Assembly: GCA_009193035.1 (NCBI GenBank)
Contig: SWDT01000022.1
Span: forward strand, 296,884-360,883
Direction of reading: 5' to 3'
DNA: 64,000 nucleotides
From: Halicephalobus mephisto
Taxonomy: Eukaryota > Nematoda > Chromadorea > Rhabditida > Panagrolaimidae
Shown piece after piece: positions 23,901 through 36,061 of the stretch (position 1 is the first letter of the stretch; every line of letters starts with the position of its first letter). The translations under genes and the position numbers were made by a program. The notes beneath the pieces were generated by a model. That model did no database searches. It was not told the origin of the DNA and worked only from the letters and a program-made list of their open reading frames with translations.

Positions 23901-25518
23901 CCAATAATAAATATAAAAAAATTTTAATAAAATATATTTTAAAATCCCTTTATATTTAAAAATTACAATTCAATACTTATAGAATTATTGAGAATTTTTA
24001 ATTACATTATTATTAAAAACAAAAATCAATTTTTTTGTAAAATTTTTTCGACTTTTTTAAACCACAGAATTTTGATTTTTAGGAAATTAAAAAAGTTTCT
24101 ACAAATTTCGACGGAATTTTATTTGATAGAACTTTAAAAATAATTTTTAAAGTAATTTTTAAAGTAATTTTTAAAATAATTTTTAAAATAAACGAACTTT
24201 GATTTTTTCAGACACAACTGTAAATTTAAGTCACGAAATATAAAGTGATAAAAATAAGGACTAATTTTTTAGATTTTTTTCAATGAAAAATTATTTATTA
24301 AATACTGAAATAACGTCTTTAAAAATTGTTTTATATTAATTGAAAATAAAACTAGTTCGATTCAAATTTTAATTTTCCGATTTTTTGATTTATTCGAAGT
24401 TGATAATTTTAAATTTTAATAAAATGTTTAATTTTTGAAATTTTAAATTAGAATTTATTTGATTTGACTTTTCGATTTTTTGGTTTATTCGAAATTGACT
24501 CCAAAAATCGTGTCGAGATCATTTCGTAATATCTTTAATTTCTGATTTTTATGATAGTTTGATTTCTTTAATGTATAAGATAAATTTTAACGAGCAATGA
24601 AAAATAATTAATTTTTATTTGAAATTGTCTGGATTCATACTATTGAGATGACATAACAGCCGGAAAGGATTTAAAATAATTGTTTGTTCATCTGTAAAAA
24701 ATTTTGCTGTAAATATTTTTTAAAAGTCGTTTAGATTCGGATACAAAATCAACAATTAGCTGACTCGTACAGTACTACAAACAAAAATGAATTAAATTTC
24801 GGAGGTGGATTTGCTCACCTGATGGATAGAAAGCGGAAATTAGATTCCAGCTAGGGAACAAAAGTTCAAAGTAGAAAACCAATTTTAAAACAACTAAGTT
24901 ACTGCTTGGAACGGCTCTCATTTGAGTACTTTTCAGTAACACTTCAAACTTCAGTAATAAAACCTATATTAAAATTACACACTCAAAATACACCGCTGCA
25001 GTATTCACATTCTTTCGCAGGAAAAATCAATTTTTATAAATTAATGCAAATTTTAGAAATTCTCATCGGGACCATTTCGTAAAAATCACTTTTTTTAAAG
25101 TAGTGCAAATTTTAGAAATTCCCATCAGGGTCATTTTATTTTAAAAAACTCAATTTTTATAAATTAATGCAAATTCTAAAATATCTCATCGGGACCATTT
25201 CGTAAAAATCACTTTTTTAAATTTTCCAGAACTATTCATAATAATTATTTTTGAAATTTTTAAAAATCTACAAAAATACTTAAATTGTAAAATTTGAATT
25301 TATATTTTTAAAACTTTTAATTACTGAATTTCTTTATTACATTTTGCGGCAATTATTTTATCGTTTTTGGAAATTGATTGACAGTGAATCCACTCCGTTA
25401 GAGTCGATCAGCATACGGGCAAATGTCCTGAACGAGCTTATCATGGAAAAAATCGGGTGATTAAGGAAAATTGGTCTTCATTGTGCCCAGTCTTTGACTT
25501 TCCAAAATTGGTCGGGAA
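23901..25518. other. Intergenic region upstream of acl-7
   Basis: Mostly AT-rich sequence. Related fragments CATCGGGACCATTTCGTAAA at 25066 and 25187 belong to the dispersed repeat family. A GC-richer island at 24720-25020 and 25380-25500 is the likely promoter of the following gene. Confidence 0.4.
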
Positions 25519-28500
25519 ATGAGTCAAATTGGGAAAACTGTTCAAAATGGCGAATACCAGGAATGGCTGGGACTAATCGATCAAGCTGGAGGAGAATTGG
25601 CTTGGATCAGCAAGAACCGGAATTTCCCCAAAAACTGGACCGGAATCGAGAGGAGTCCGGCGGAAATTCGGGAAAGCGTCCTGAAATCGAAACAAGTCCA
25701 AAATGCCGTCATTGCCGAAGCCTCCAGAAGACAATGTTCCAGAAAAGAAGTCTACCTAGAAGCCAAGGAGATGGTGTCCAACATGGCCCAGGAACTCACG
25801 ATGCCAGCGGTCAAGGTCGTCGGTTACGGAGTCGTCAAAGTCATCAAGGTTCGTTTTCGGTTTTCATATATCAATTTCAAATTATTTACTGCAAAAAACC
25901 AACCTGTCTTCCATGAGGTATCTTTAATAGTTCTATGTCCATCATCCACGAGTACTTTAGTCTGTAATCGCTGTACAATAGGATTAACTTCCGAGGGTGG
26001 GCAGCGACCTTTGTACTCCGCGTTACTCTAATCTAGCAGTTTCCAGAGCCTTCCAAATAGCATGCATTTCTAAAAAAATTAATTACAAAGTCACGTAAGA
26101 TCACAAAATAATTACCACGTAAGATGACAGAATTTACAACAGTATATTTAGTTACGAAATTACATAAAGTTAAAAAATACACGCAAGACTGAACCTGTCA
26201 CGTAAGCTGCTTTGGTTTCTGACAAATTCTGAAAATCCACATCCAAAAAATCTTGTAAAAAAGTTTATTTTCGATTTTTATAGCAGTATATTTAATTACG
26301 AAATTACATAAAATTAAAAAATACACGTAAGATTGAACCTGTCACGTAGGCTACTTTGGTTTCTGACAAGTTCTAAAATTTCGTGTTAGAACCAATTCGT
26401 AAAAGTTTTTATATGAACATTATAGTATTGTTATTTCCTAATTTCAGCAATTGTTTGATAACATTTACGTGAATCTAGTCCAGCTCCGAAAACTCCGATC
26501 GACGCTTTCGACGGATTCGATCGTCCTGATGCCGACACACAAGACTTACGTCGACTTCCTTCTTCTTTCGCTTCTGTGTTATCAGGAAGACTTCACTCTC
26601 CCTGCAATAGCCGCAGGATCAGACTTCCAGCAGTCTTTAATCCTCGGGGAAGCTCTGAGGAGATGTGGAGCTTTCTTCTTGAGGAGGACATTCGGGAACG
26701 ACAGACTTTACTGGTCCGTCTTCTCCGAGTACGTCCAGAATCATTTGGTTCATTCCGACAGACCGGTGGAATTCTTCATCGAGGGAACGAGATCCAGGAC
26801 GGGGAAGTCCCTTCATCCCAAATACGGATTCCTTCAGATGATTCTGGAGCCGTATCTGAGAGCTGAAGTCTACGATTTAGTAAGTTTTTAAATTTTTTAT
26901 CATAAATTTCCCTCAAATTTTAAAATTTTTAAAAATTCGTCAACTTTCCGATTTATAAATTTTAATTTCTCAAAATTTCGATATATGAATTTTAGTTTTA
27001 AATTTTTGATATATGAATTTTAATTTTCTTAAGTTTTTGATATATGAATTTTAATTTTTAAAAATTCTTGATATATGAATTTTAATTTTCTTAAGTTTTT
27101 GATATATGAATTTTAATTTTCTTAAATTTTTGATATATGAATTTTTATTTTTCCAGGTGATAGTTCCAGTCACGATGAACTATGATAAGATGCTGGAAGA
27201 ATCCCTCTATGCCTACGAGTTGCTAGGATTCCAGAAGCCAAAAGAGACCACTTCTGGATTATTAAAGGCAAGACACATCCTGAACGAATCATTCGGGAAC
27301 ATCTACGTCACTTTCGCCGAACCTATCTCTATCAGAGATTACCTCGAGCCTAAAATTAACAGAAGTTTACTTTCATTTCTGGTAACTTTTCAAATTTAAT
27401 TTTAAAATTTTCCAGTTTTTATTTAATTTTTTTTAAATTTTTAAAATTTAAATTTTTAAAAATTTTTAACTTTTTTAAATTTTTTTACATTTTTAAAATT
27501 TTTAATTTTTAATTTCAGCCAGAAAAAAAATTCACAATTGATCCTGAAACGAAATCAGTCATCAAAAAATTCGGTCATGAGATAATTGAAATCCATAATT
27601 CGAACAATATCATCACGATCTGGCCGATCGCGAGTTTCGTCATCACAGAACTCGTCGAAGAATCCGGATTTTCTTTATCCAAAAACGTTACTTTAAAATA
27701 TTCAAAAATTTTACAACGTTTAATTAAAATTTTGAATATTTTTGAAAAACTTTCAATTAATATTCAAATTCACAAATCTCCCGATGAAGATTTGAAAGAA
27801 TTTTTGAAACTTCATTTTGATTTATTTTTTGAAATTAAAGAAAATTTAAAAGATTTCGATTTAATTTTATCCGAAATGCCGATAGACAAAGATTCGGTCG
27901 TCTCCAGAAACCTCCTCCAGAAGGCCGTGACGTCAATCATCTTCGAAAACTACAGTAACCAGATGATGCCTTTTTTAGCCGAAATCTGCTACATCGCCAC
28001 AAGTCTTCAGAATCCAGAAGAAGGCAGAATTACAGTAGACGAAGTGAAATCTGACTTTTTGTAAGTTTTTTAAATACAGTATGCTTCGTAATTTTGAACC
28101 TACTGTAGCTACTTTAATAATCCACCAATAAGGAAGTACTGTAGATTACTGTAATTTTCTCATTAAAACCTACAATTTAAATTGTTAAAGATGTTTGAAG
28201 TTTTCCTTCCAAAAATTACGGTATTTGTGGATTTCTAAACATTGGAAATTTTCGAAAATTAAAAATATACTGTACTTTCATCTTCGTCATTGAACTCTAC
28301 AGTATGGTTCGCAATTGTAAGTACTGTAGGTTACTGTAATTTTCTCATTAAAACCTACAATTTAAATTGTTAAACATGTTTGAAGTTTTTCTTCCAAAAA
28401 TTACGGTATTTGTGGATTTCGAAACATTGGAAATTTTCGAAAATTAAAAATATACTGTATATGAATTATTTAATTTTTGCAATTTTCAGATTCCTCGAAA

Positions 28501-29572
28501 AATTATTCAATAGAGAATTCATTACAGTACCTGGAGAAAGTCAAAGAAAATTCTACTTTGCTCTGGAAAAATTAAAAAATTCGGAAATAATCAAAATGGA
28601 TCACGATCTGGTGGTTACGGTAGATAACGAGGCTTTAATCCAATTGAATAAGTTCTTAATGGTAGGAAATTTCGTAATTGAAAAATTCAAATGAAATAAT
28701 TTACTTCCAAGGATACTGTAGTGGTAGTTATGATTTCTTAGATATCTATGAATATTCAAATTTCCCAAGACTCCCTCTCGAAGGTGGGCAGGGGGTACTG
28801 TACCCTATGCAACTTCAATCTAAAAATCCTTAAATATTTCTAAATTTTCGATTACGAAATCAGTATTGCAACATTACTATTTAGACTACTGTAGTTTCAA
28901 CAACTTTTAGGATTTCGCGTCAGGACCAATTCGTAAAAAATTCGTGGTTTTTATAAAATTAACAAATATGAAGTAACTTATCGAACAAGACTAAAATTCT
29001 CGATTACTGTAATTCTAACAACTTTTAGGATTTCGTGTCGGGATCAATTTTGACAAATTCGATTTCATATTTTCATTTATTTTCAGCCGTTTATCCGATC
29101 GTATTCCCTTACTTTCGGAATACTGTCGTTCCTGGGACCGAAACTCCATCTCTACAATTCGAAAAAAATCGTTCCGTTGGTCCAAAGGGAAATCGCCAAA
29201 GTTCTGGAAGAAGAATCCAGAAATAACGGTCATCTGAAGCTCTCTTTTCTTTCGAGTGAACTTGTCAAAAACGCCTTCCATCAAGCGACTTTGGAAAAAG
29301 CCATAATTGTCAAGGTTAATTTTTTTTAATTTGGAAATTTTATTTTTTTTTAAATTTTTAAATTTTTTTTATTTTTTTTACTTTTTTTTTAATTTTTTTA
29401 CTTTTTTTTAATTTTTTTTTAAATTTTTTTTAAAATTTTTTTATTTCAGACTTGGCACGCTTTGGAATTGGATCAACTAAAAATGAATTCCTTATCCGCC
29501 AGATTAAGCAAATTCGACGACACACCCACTGCTGATTCCATTGGAAATTTACCCACGAGATCTAGATTGTAG
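25519..29572 (+). CDS. acl-7: Dihydroxyacetone-phosphate acyltransferase (GNPAT), peroxisomal
   Basis: Acylates DHAP, the first step of ether-lipid (plasmalogen) synthesis inside peroxisomes. Seven exons join in phase: 25519-25848, 26448-26879, 27157-27381, 27519-28060, 28490-28661, 29087-29314 and 29450-29572, giving 683 residues against about 680 for mammalian GNPAT. The acyltransferase motifs are intact: HKTYVD (HX4D, residues about 141-146), GAFFLRRTFG, EFFIEGTRSRTGK (about 219-230) and IVPVTMNYDKMLEE. GLLKAR and FGNIYVTFAEP are also diagnostic. The C-terminus is Ser-Arg-Leu, a type 1 peroxisomal targeting signal. Introns hold small arrays: a 31-bp GATATATGAATTTTAATTTT unit at 26975-27150 and a duplicated ~140-bp block at 28120-28460. 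Tim10 follows 419 bases downstream on the same strand. Confidence 0.94.
26975..27150. repeat. 31-bp tandem array in acl-7 intron 2
   Basis: Five to six copies of GATATATGAATTTTAATTTT followed by CTTAAGTTTTT run up to the acceptor. The TATATGAATTTT word recurs in arrays at 16.1-18.1, 43.5-43.8 and 58.9-59.3 kb. Confidence 0.8.
28118..28462. repeat. Duplicated ~140-bp block in acl-7 intron 4
   Basis: Nearly identical copies at about 28122-28272 and 28318-28462 contain GTTACTGTAATTTTCTCATT and CCAAAAATTACGGTATTTGT. The similarity implies a recent duplication. Confidence 0.8.
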
Positions 29573-29976
29573 AATTTTATAAAAAATTAAAAAACATTTT
29601 TTACAAAAATAAAAAATTTAAAAAAAGTATTTTTCACAAAAATTTTAAAAAATAAAAAGTGAAAATTAAATTTTTATTGATATATAAACCTTGATCTTCA
29701 GGTTCGTCAGGGTATTTCCTCATTTTTACTAAATTATTATTATAAAAAAATTTTTATTAAATTTCGTAATTTCATCATCGAGACAGTCTTCGCCGAAGGG
29801 ACCAGTTTTCACGGACCAAGTGTCCCCCGTCCGACCGTGCCTAACTTCAATTTTTCTTTTTTCTTTTAGGTGTTTGTTTCCCGTCATATCTCCCTTGTTA
29901 TTTTCAAATTTATCCTTTTTCACATCTACAATCCCAATATTCCGCGTTTGGAATGAATTTGATATATGAAAGTAAT

Positions 29977-29982
29977 TTTCAG
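29977..29982 (+). promoter_or_regulatory. Spliced-leader-type acceptor of tin-10
   Basis: TTTCAG precedes the ATG by eight bases with no upstream exon visible, the usual geometry of a nematode trans-splice site. Confidence 0.55.
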
Positions 29983-29990
29983 AGCGGAAA

Positions 29991-30263
29991 ATGGCGAAGA
30001 AAGATGCTTACGCTGCCCAGATGGCGATGGTCGCGGAATTGGAGATGGAAATGATGTCAGACATGTACCGAAGGATGACAGATGCCTGTGAACAGAAGTG
30101 CATACCGTCTCACTACCACGAAGGTGACTTGACGAAAGGAGAGTCCGTCTGCCTCGATCGCTGTGTCGCGAAGTACCTGGATGTCCACGAGAGGTTGGGC
30201 AAAGTCCTCACTTCCATGTCTCAACAGGACGAGAAAGCTCTCCAGCAAATGCAACAGCAGTAA
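29991..30263 (+). CDS. tin-10: Mitochondrial import chaperone Tim10
   Basis: Small intermembrane-space chaperone that, with Tim9, carries hydrophobic precursors to the inner-membrane TIM22 complex. A single exon encodes 90 residues with the twin CX3C motif (C33-EQK-C37 and C54-LDR-C58) that forms the two structural disulfides. Blocks [14 protein letters not shown] and [20 protein letters not shown] match animal Tim10 closely enough to separate it from Tim9, Tim8 and Tim13. A TTTTCAG acceptor eight bases before the ATG suggests spliced-leader addition. The gene lies 419 bases after acl-7 in the same direction and converges on the Ly6 gene, with 89 bases between their stop codons. Confidence 0.96.
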   Translation: MAKKDAYAAQMAMVAELEMEMMSDMYRRMTDACEQKCIPSHYHEGDLTKGESVCLDRCVAKYLDVHERLGKVLTSMSQQDEKALQQMQQQ

Positions 30264-30352
30264 TATTAATTTTCGAAATAATTGATTAGAGTAGGTTTGC
30301 TAGTGTTGTTGGTTGTTCGTTGTTTGGGGAAATTCTCCATGAAATTTTATCT

Positions 30353-31998
30353 TTATTGTAGCAATTTTACAACAAATCTAAGAATAATTAAAAGGAGAAA
30401 TTGACGACTATAAGAAGAAGAAGTCGATATTGCGTCGTGCCGGTTACAGCCGGAGGTCGTGCAGGAACAAACATGGACTATCTCGTCCGAGAAAGCGTCC
30501 GGCCAGATCTGAGATAACGGGATCGAGAGACAGATTTCTCCTCGATGAAGAAAGTCGATCTCAGCCGGTCTCCGGGGCCTCGTGAGGAATATATCCGTGG
30601 CACAGCCTCTCACAAAAGCGTAAGGTTTATTTTGGTTCATTATCCCTGAAATCATGCAATTTAAAAAATGATAAATTATCTCAAAACGAATTTCCAAAAC
30701 AGAAAACTTTCAATTTCAAATGATTTTCGAAATTCCAAAAGAATATTGAAAATTGTAGAATTTTTTGGATTCTGAAATACTTTAAAAATTTTTGTACAAT
30801 TCCAATGCTATTGTAAAAACTTGAAAAAATATTTCTCTTTGCGAAATGGTCTCAGAACGAATTTCTAGAACTTTTTAAAAAATTTTATTTTTCAATTTTA
30901 AATAATTTTTGAAAATTTTTCGAGATTCTGGAGACTTTTGAATTTCAATATTTTTATAAAAATTCATAAATAAATTTATTTACGAAATTTTTCCGAAACG
31001 AATTTTTTGAATTTCTCAGAATCTCAGAATTTTCGAAATTTTCTGAATTTTGGAAGATTCTGAAAACTCCCAGATGATTCTAGAAAACTTGGATTTTAGA
31101 AACTTCCAAAAACTTGAAAATTTTATTTTAAAAAAGTTAATTTTTCAAAAATTCAAAAAATCTCATTGATCAGTTTTCGAAATTATCTCTCGGCCAGATT
31201 TTCCTCCGGACATATGGCTTTGATTGAGCATTTGTTTGTCAAAAATTTCTCAAACTAATCCTACCTCCAATGAACTGAGGCTCGAATATCGTAACACAGG
31301 AATAATCACAGCTGGTTGCTGGAGCTGTCTGCTGAACGAGATGATGAGAATCGCAAAAATTTCCGAAATTCATGTTGGATCTGTAGTTGTTATTCAGATG
31401 AGCGAATTTGTGGAATAATGGCTTATATTCCAGAGAAGCACAATGATAGCAACTGGAAAATCCAAAATAATTAATTTTTTAATAATTAAAACTTCATAAA
31501 AATTTTTAAAAACTTAACAATTTCAAAGATTTTAGAATTTTTAAAAACTTAACAATTTCAAAGATTTTAGAATTTTTAAAAACTTAAAAATTTCATAGAA
31601 TCTTAAATTTTTTAATTTCAAAGATTTTAGAATTTTTAAAAATTTTGAATTTTTTTAAATTTCGGATATTTTGAAGTTTTTTTAATTTCGAAAATTTCAT
31701 ATTTCCGGAATTTATAAATTTTTAAATTCAGAATTTCATGGAAAATTTCGAAACACTTCAAAATTCAGTTGATTTCGAAATTTTCTAAAATCTTAAAACT
31801 TATAATTTCATAAAGAATTTTAAAATACTTCAGAATCGAATAAATTTTAGGTTTTAGAAGATTCTGAAAATCGTTTTTGGAACAAATTTTATAAAAATGT
31901 TTATTTAGTTTTTGCAATAGTGCGATTTACCTGATAGGTGGTCGGTAAGTCCTCACGAAGTCAACCAAGGCCAAAAAGAGAACGAATATCTTAGTCAT
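30353..31998 (-). CDS. Ly6/uPAR-type GPI-anchored protein (ODR-2/HOT-like)
   Basis: Three exons on the minus strand, 31998-31931, 31452-31265 and 30645-30353, join in phase to 182 residues. The order is a signal peptide (MTKIFVLFLALVDFV), a three-finger cysteine pattern starting SCYHCAS, then FCDS, TSCDYSCVTIFEP, YAFVRGCATDIF, GEICLSI and the terminal VCSCTTSGCN (ten cysteines, ending in the CN dipeptide typical of Ly6 folds), and finally a Ser-rich spacer and hydrophobic tail expected of a GPI-attachment signal. The RGC and CVTIFEP blocks resemble the ODR-2/HOT group of neuronal worm Ly6 proteins; that assignment is from memory of the pattern. The stop codon overlaps an AATAAA on the minus strand. 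Confidence 0.82.
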
Positions 31999-32000
31999 GA

Positions 32001-33290
32001 TGGAATATATTTCTCTTTTTGAACCAATTCGGCATCCTACAACGAACATTCTTAATTTTCTCGACGCGAAAACAATAAAAATATTAAAAAAATCAGTTAT
32101 CTCGACGCGAAAATAATAAAAATATTAAAAAAATCAGTTATCTCACCGCGAAAATAATAAAAATATTAAAAAAATTAGGTATCTCGCCGCGAAAACAATA
32201 AAAATTTAAAAAAATCAGCTATCTCAGCACGAAAATAACAGAAAAAGTAGAATTTAAAAGAATCAGTTGTCTCAACGCGAAAGTAATAAAAAATATAGCT
32301 TTTAAATTTGGTTGTCTTGACGCGAAAACACAAAGATAAAGAGTTTTTAAACTTGATTGTCTCGACGCGAAAACAGAAAAATTTTGAGTCTGAATGTCTC
32401 GTCACGAAAGACCATAAATAACTGATTTCAAAAGGCCCAGTTGTCTCGGAACGAAAATAGTACAAATAAGGAAATCTAAGAAGTCTAATGAAAAGTTTTG
32501 AAATTCTCAACTTTTATGTAAATCGAAATCTGGAAAGAAAAAAGTGGCAAATCCAGCGGAAGGCAATTGTTGTGAACAAGTATGTAATGCCATTAGAGCG
32601 GAGTCTTTTCTCCCAAGTGACTGACTCCATTTGGAATCCATTTGAGATAAAAAAATTCGAAAATTGAACAATATTATTGATAAAAAAAAATTTCCATCTG
32701 GTTGGAATTTTGTTGATAAATGACCTAAGGGAATGGGGAGCCACCTGGAGAGAGGATATCGAAACAGATGTCTCAAAATTTCGAAGAAGATATAAACAAC
32801 CAACTTCCGGACCAGAATTGACTCAATTGTTTATTTTTCGGCTGATCTCTTTTGAATTTTCTTTTTTGGAAAAAACGGCAAGACTGAATTACGAGTTTCA
32901 TCAGGAAGCAGAGTCAATTGCCTTAGGGAAGTGGGAAATCTGGACAATTATCCTCGAATAAGGAATTTTTTATTAGATGAATACAAGGTCCGGAATCTGG
33001 TTTGAAAATTACTGTTTACAAATTACACAATTCTGGTGGTTTTTAAAGTTATTAAAGTTTTTTAAATTTTTTAAATTTTGTAGATTTTTTAAATTTTTTA
33101 AATTTTTTAAATTTTGTAGATTTTTTAAATTTTTTAAATTTCGTAAATTTTGTAAATTTTTTAAATTTTAGAATTATTCAATGTTTTTAGATCTTCTGAA
33201 CCTAGCACTAAGGATTTAAGAAAGCTAATCTTAAAATGTATGAAATTTACAATATTTTGCCAAATGTATAACCAGATATTCACTAAAGGA
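32001..33290. repeat. Arrays and island upstream of the Ly6 gene
   Basis: 32040-32460 is an array of 40-60-bp units containing TCTCGACGCGAAAA followed by ATAATAAAAATATTAAAAA. 32510-32960 is a GC-richer island with open frames on both strands but no recognisable protein; it may be the Ly6 promoter. 33040-33170 is a microsatellite of TTTTTTAAATTTTGTAGA. Confidence 0.45.
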
Positions 33291-33310
33291 GATGAGTAAG
33301 AATTCTATTT

Positions 33311-33622
33311 TCTATTTATTCCCATATCGCACATTCAAAGTTCACAAACAATATTAAAGACTAAAGTTAAATTTCTTGTATCTTTGATCCAGCTTATCCG
33401 TCGGTGCGAGTTTTCTGTTCCCCAGATCTTGGGATTCTTCTTATCTTTTAGCTTGTTTTTGGTCAATCGGGCCTCTAATGGGAGATATCCAGAGGACTTC
33501 GTTTCTTTAGCTTACGAGCAGCTTGCGGGCTAGGCTTCTAGCTGCCGGTCTTCGGTCGGGAATCGAACCCGGGTCTCGTGAATTTGAATTCACATGTACT
33601 ACCATGGTACTATCCGAGGACT
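33311..33622 (-). mobile_element. tRNA-derived SINE-like retroposon
   Basis: A 312-bp insertion is bracketed by a direct repeat that is identical over TGAGTAAGAATTCTA and matches 17 of 18 bases overall (33293-33310 and 33623-33640). On the minus strand it begins with a 72-nt tRNA-like head (33620-33549) and ends in an A-rich tail. The body holds TAGAAGCCTAGCCCGCAAGC and other GC-balanced sequence unlike the AT-rich surroundings. This is the architecture of a pol III-transcribed SINE moved by a LINE. Confidence 0.72.
33549..33620 (-). tRNA. tRNA-like pseudogene forming the SINE head
   Basis: The 5' acceptor strand TCCTCGG pairs with CCGAAGA at six of seven positions. An A-box-like TAGTACCATGGTAGTAC and a perfect B box GGTTCGATTCC are present with normal spacing, and a GTGAA/TTCAC anticodon-type stem is visible but with a six-base loop. 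The overall form resembles a tRNA-Asp/Glu type head. It is not a functional tRNA; the anticodon loop is short and the 3' end is followed by SINE body. Confidence 0.6.
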
Positions 33623-33640
33623 TGAGTAAGAATTCTACTT

Positions 33641-34780
33641 GTTTAAAATGTGGAGATTCAAAAAATTATTAGTTTTGTACTTCTAAATTATAAATTAAAA
33701 AAGAATTATTGTACAGAACAGGTTGATTTTACAAATAATTTCTAAGAAACCATGTGTAAGGAGTTCTTATCCCCTTCATTAAGGAAGAGATCACAATCTT
33801 TCTATTTTTCCATTGTTCTTATCAAAATAAGTAGTCCAGAACTAAGGTTCTTTTATATTACACAAAGTCCTTCAAAATTCGATATGGACTGCCCTCCTCT
33901 GGGGTCAAACAAAATAACTGTTGGATCGTCGCTGGGGAATCCGGATCCGCGTGTAGATACAAATATATAAAACAACTTTATATGGCCAAAGGCACGAGGT
34001 AAAATACAACTCTAGCACAATTATTGCGCAATCTCCAAATTGCCGCCAAAAGGCAATCGTACAAATTTCGTCGGTCCTCAGGGTATTTCCCTTCGGGACC
34101 AACGCGATGTGGCTTGCGCTCAAATAGATCACGCACAATCCAACAATAACCAAGTTCTTATCATACATGTCGAAATCGCCTATTTTCCGACTCACTTTCA
34201 TCAATTCTTACAATTCTTACAATTTTCACAATCAGATAAATTTTTACTTTTTTAAAACGAAAGAATTAAATGATCTAAAAATTGTTAAATTCTGAAAATA
34301 AATCAAAAATGCAATTTTTTATTTTACAATGTTTGTCGACTGAAAAAATATTCAAATTTATCGAGATCAATATCATTATAAGCATGTTAATTCGGCAGAA
34401 CATCCAAAAAAAATAAATCACAATCTCGGATAACGTCAATCAAGTTGAGATTCTGAAATATTCTAAAATTTCTTCAAATTTTCAAAGATTTCAAAATTTT
34501 TCAATAAATTTTCAAAGATTTCAAAATTTTTCAATAAATTTTCGAAGATTTCGAAATTTTTCAATAAATTTTCGAAAATTTCAAAATTTATCAATAAATT
34601 CTAGAAATCTCCACAAAATTCCAAAAGATTTCAAAATTTTCAAAAATCCTAAAAAAACTCAAAAATAATTTTCGAATGTTTTCCAAATTTAGAAATTTGA
34701 ATATAAAATTGTTTTTTATTGTTGACAGAATTTCGTAATTTTATTTTTTTATTTTTATTTTTTTTTTTTGAAGAATTTTC
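33641..34780. other. Intergenic region before the GST gene
   Basis: 33870-34200 is GC richer and open on the minus strand for 99 codons with hydrophobic stretches, but I recognise no family and see no convincing splice sites. 34480-34640 is a short array of TTTCAAAATTTTTCAATAAA units. Confidence 0.3.
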
Positions 34781-34906
34781 TTTATTGTGTCACGGGTCAA
34801 TCGATGGAAAGAGGGACGTGAGCTGCTCGAGAGAAGAAGCTTCCCGTGCAAACACAAGCGACTCGACGAGATCCGAGATTCGGCTGCATCTCGAAAATCC
34901 CAAAAT

Positions 34907-35961
34907 ATGGACAAGTTGGAATTGGTGAGTTTGACAGGTCGTGGAAGGGCCGAAGCCTTGAGGATGTTGTTGATCGTCTCCAAGACGCCCTTCGTGGATC
35001 ACCGAGTGAACTTGATCCAGTGGAAGGAGTACAAGAAACACGAACAGCTTCCAGAAGACACCAAACTCCCCTTGATGAGAATCAACAACAAGAGAACTAT
35101 CGTTGGTTCTGTGGAAATCGGAAGATTCATCGCCCAACAAGTCGGTAGGTTTTGAAAATTTTAATAAATTTGATAAATTATAATTATTAAGCTTTTAAAT
35201 TTTCCAGAATCTTGGAAAATTCTGAATTTTTTAGATTCTTATTGAAGTTTTTAGAATCCTCTAAAATACAGTAGAAAGATACAAAACGTTTCCTAATTTC
35301 TCAAAAGCTTGTAAAATTTTCCAGAATAATTTAGAAACTTCTGAAGTTCTCCAAACTCTTTATTGAAACTTCTAAAATCCCCCAATATCCAGTAAAAATC
35401 CCTCGTTTCTTCCAGAACTTAGTCCAGATTTTTGGAATAACATCTTTAATCTCGAATGTTGAAAATCCGAAAATTTGTTTAGAAATTTTCTACTTTTTAT
35501 ATATTTGCTTTATTACAAAATTTCAGGTTTATATGGGAAATCGAAAACAGAAGAAAAAGAAATCGATGAAATCGTTTCCGTCGTCGAAAGTCTCCAGCCA
35601 AATTTGACTCCGGTCCTCCGGGCAGCTTTGGCCAAAGACTTCATTAAAAGGGTATTTATTTTACTGAATAAAAAAGTTAAAATTCAACTTTTAGAAAGAA
35701 TCCTGGGCTGAATACAAGGATTCCACTTTGACTCCGGCTTTGGAGGTCCTGACGGAGAAATTGGGAGACAGCGTTTTTTTCATCGGACACAGTCTTACTT
35801 GGGCGGATATCGCCGTTGCTGAAGTCCTGTCCCGTTTCTCAAACTGCTTCGATGGCAACTTCATCCACAATCATCCGATTCTGAAGCAGCACATGATGAT
35901 GATCGAACGAGAACCTACTTTGGCGAGATACATCGCCGACCGACCTTCCTCTACGTTCTGA
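34907..35961 (+). CDS. Glutathione S-transferase, nematode sigma-like
   Basis: Cytosolic detoxification enzyme family. Exons 34907-35144, 35527-35651 and 35695-35961 join in phase to 209 residues, the standard length; the second intron is only 43 nt. The thioredoxin-like N-domain has the GRGRAE turn, LPLM with its cis-Pro, and GSVEIGRFIA in the glutathione gamma-glutamyl site. The all-helical C-domain has FIGHSLTWADIAVAEVL, the conserved N-capping helix. Where sigma GSTs have YFNGRG the sequence is SLTGRG, so the catalytic Tyr (position about 8) is Ser. The frame is open for 40 codons upstream without an ATG, so an N-terminal extension from an unseen exon is possible but unlikely. AATAAA lies at 36015. 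Confidence 0.9.
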
Positions 35962-36061
35962 AACTTAAAAAATACAGATAATTCGCACATCAGTAATGAT
36001 TTTGGTTAATTAAAAATAAAACGGAATTTGTTTGGATATTGAAAGTTGCACATCTTACGAA

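Noticed and set aside
25849..26031. Extension of acl-7 exon 1 beyond 25848
   Set aside because: A donor at 25849 spliced to 26448 continues the GNPAT alignment; the read-through peptide has no counterpart in the family.
33905..34204. 99-codon minus-strand frame with hydrophobic stretches
   Set aside because: No signal peptide, splice sites or family resemblance; other frames over the same stretch look equally plausible.
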